This document shows, piece by piece, positions 4,729 to 5,611 of a stretch of DNA of 5,611 bases. The stretch is from Bacteroidales bacterium UBA7574. Its GTDB lineage: Bacteria; Bacteroidota; Bacteroidia; Bacteroidales; Paludibacteraceae. The stretch's first letter is position 1. Each line of letters opens with the position of its first letter. Made by a program: the position numbers and the translations under genes. The DNA lies in contig DLLA01000047.1 of the NCBI GenBank assembly GCA_002479035.1, forward strand, positions 267-5,877, written 5' to 3'. Under the pieces are notes generated by a model. The model worked only from the letters and a program-made list of their open reading frames with translations, made no database searches and had not been told where the DNA came from.

Positions 4729-5611
4729 CTACCAACGATTTGTCAATAATGTGCGTATTATCTCAGCATCCTCCTCACTAAAATCAGGTTCTTTCAGCAC
4801 ACCCTTCTCCACAAATCCGGCAAGATGCCGCGCAATGGTGCGTGGCGTCAGTTTGCGCAGTGCTGCTATGTCATTGATTGAGTTGCCTTTATACAGCAGT
4901 GACAGCGACTCGAATGCCGTGGCAGATGTGCGCTGTGTAGTGGCTTTGGTACTGCGTTTCCTCTGCGGTGCAACATAGATATTGAGCGTCAATGGTGCCA
5001 CCACCGCCTGTTTCCGAATACGGAAATAGTCGGACACCGTAGGCGTCTGCGCGATGTGAGACTGCACGTACGCCACACGCGAAAGGTCGCCGAACAAATC
5101 CTGCACCCCCTGTTTCAGCACCGACGCATCGGTCACATCGCTCGAATGTATCGGGCAATCGGCAATAATCGACAACAACTGCTTCATTTTGGGCGCAAAA
5201 TACGTATCGGCAGCCCTCAAACGTTCTTTGAGCAATTCCATGTCGCCCTTGTACAAGATACTGCGCACCTGTAACTGAAACCGCTCGGCTATCACTTGAA
5301 TGCCGTGCAAAGCCCCGATGATAGTGGCAAAATAGGTCAGATAGTCCCCCTCCACGGTGCTCATACGCCCCACAGCAGCCCGCATGGACGCAACGCGGTC
5401 GATATATTCACGGAGGTCATACAACGCACACAACAGCACCGTCAAGTATTCATCCTGCGACGTAGGCAACTGCTGTTCAACCACTTGCAGTGCTGGCTGT
5501 TGCGCCGTAAACGCCACCACCTCGCGCGCATTGGTCAGCGCACGTTCGGGAATGGGTGTCAGCAGTACTATCCCCTCCAACGACCGGCATCGCGACAACG
5601 CCACATACACC
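4729..5611 (-). CDS. PIF1/RecD-like SF1 helicase, C-terminal part with helix-turn-helix (5' end outside window)
   Basis: Only the last 293 or so residues are visible; the gene starts beyond the window. The first visible residues, YVALSRCRSLEGI, are helicase motif VI of the PIF1/RecD group, whose arginine contacts ATP, so the ATPase core lies mostly off the right edge. A long, probably helical region follows (about 45-185), then a basic linker (PQRKRSTKATTQR, 215-227) and a helix-turn-helix-like domain at about 233-275 (SLLYKGNSINDIAALRKLTPRTIARHLAGFVEKGVL), resembling the HTH_40 domain found at the end of RecQ-type and Bacteroidota PIF1-like helicases. It probably helps bind DNA. The GTG at 5610 is an internal valine codon, not a start. 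The gene converges on nrdG with 28 bp between the stops and no evident terminator. Its role in DNA replication or repair is inferred from the family. Confidence 0.85.
   Translation of the reverse strand, partial: VYVALSRCRSLEGIVLLTPIPERALTNAREVVAFTAQQPALQVVEQQLPTSQDEYLTVLLCALYDLREYIDRVASMRAAVGRMSTVEGDYLTYFATIIGALHGIQVIAERFQLQVRSILYKGDMELLKERLRAADTYFAPKMKQLLSIIADCPIHSSDVTDASVLKQGVQDLFGDLSRVAYVQSHIAQTPTVSDYFRIRKQAVVAPLTLNIYVAPQRKRSTKATTQRTSATAFESLSLLYKGNSINDIAALRKLTPRTIARHLAGFVEKGVLKEPDFSEEDAEIIRTLLTNRW

Noticed and set aside
4520..4978. 152-codon plus-strand ORF across the nrdG end and helicase gene
   Set aside because: It runs out of frame through nrdG and antisense through the helicase and has no domain of its own.
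5608..5610. GTG as start codon of the minus-strand helicase gene
   Set aside because: The residues directly after it are helicase motif VI, which lies near the end of the helicase core, so the true start is beyond the window.

Overview
The window looks like a chromosomal segment of an anaerobic member of the Bacteroidota, most likely Bacteroidales. The grounds are a textbook Bacteroidota promoter (TTTG, 20 bp, TAACTTTG), the absence of clear Shine-Dalgarno sites in front of the genes, a Bacteroides-type NrdG sequence, and a PIF1-like helicase with a C-terminal helix-turn-helix of the kind common in that phylum. The genus cannot be fixed from the sequence.

Layout. Positions 1-737 hold no convincing gene. 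They carry short repeats at the left edge, a strong promoter at 187-218 with a perfect inverted repeat in its spacer, and then a predicted untranslated leader of about 510 nt that is almost entirely repetitive: two runs of 11-bp-period repeats (231-263, 279-333) and five direct copies of a C/G-rich palindrome joined by related purine-rich linkers (357-702). From 738 to 4700 there is a tight four-gene plus-strand group: nrdD (class III anaerobic ribonucleotide reductase), a two-gene YjjP/YjjB (ThrE-type) exporter, and nrdG (the radical-SAM activase of NrdD). nrdD and yjjP overlap by ATGA, yjjP and yjjB are 3 bp apart, and an 85-bp gap before nrdG holds three copies of another 11-bp repeat, the last running into the nrdG start codon. 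A convergent minus-strand gene (4729 to the window end, 5' end missing) encodes the C-terminal part of an SF1 helicase.

How the genes work together. NrdG uses S-adenosylmethionine and a 4Fe-4S cluster to place a glycyl radical on NrdD, which then makes deoxynucleotides without oxygen. The two exporter subunits sit between the enzyme and its activase and are probably co-expressed with them. In E. coli the YjjPB pair has been linked to succinate export and the fused ThrE of Corynebacterium exports threonine, so the link here may be anaerobic growth in general rather than nucleotide synthesis itself.

Most worth a second look: the repeated use of an 11-bp period by four unrelated sequences, the palindrome array lying between promoter and nrdD, the inverted repeat inside the promoter, the exporter pair inside an nrdD-nrdG operon, and a sharply bounded change of codon use inside nrdD (about 1968-2345) that suggests a recombined segment. 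I found no clearly new multi-gene system; the unusual content is in the non-coding leader.
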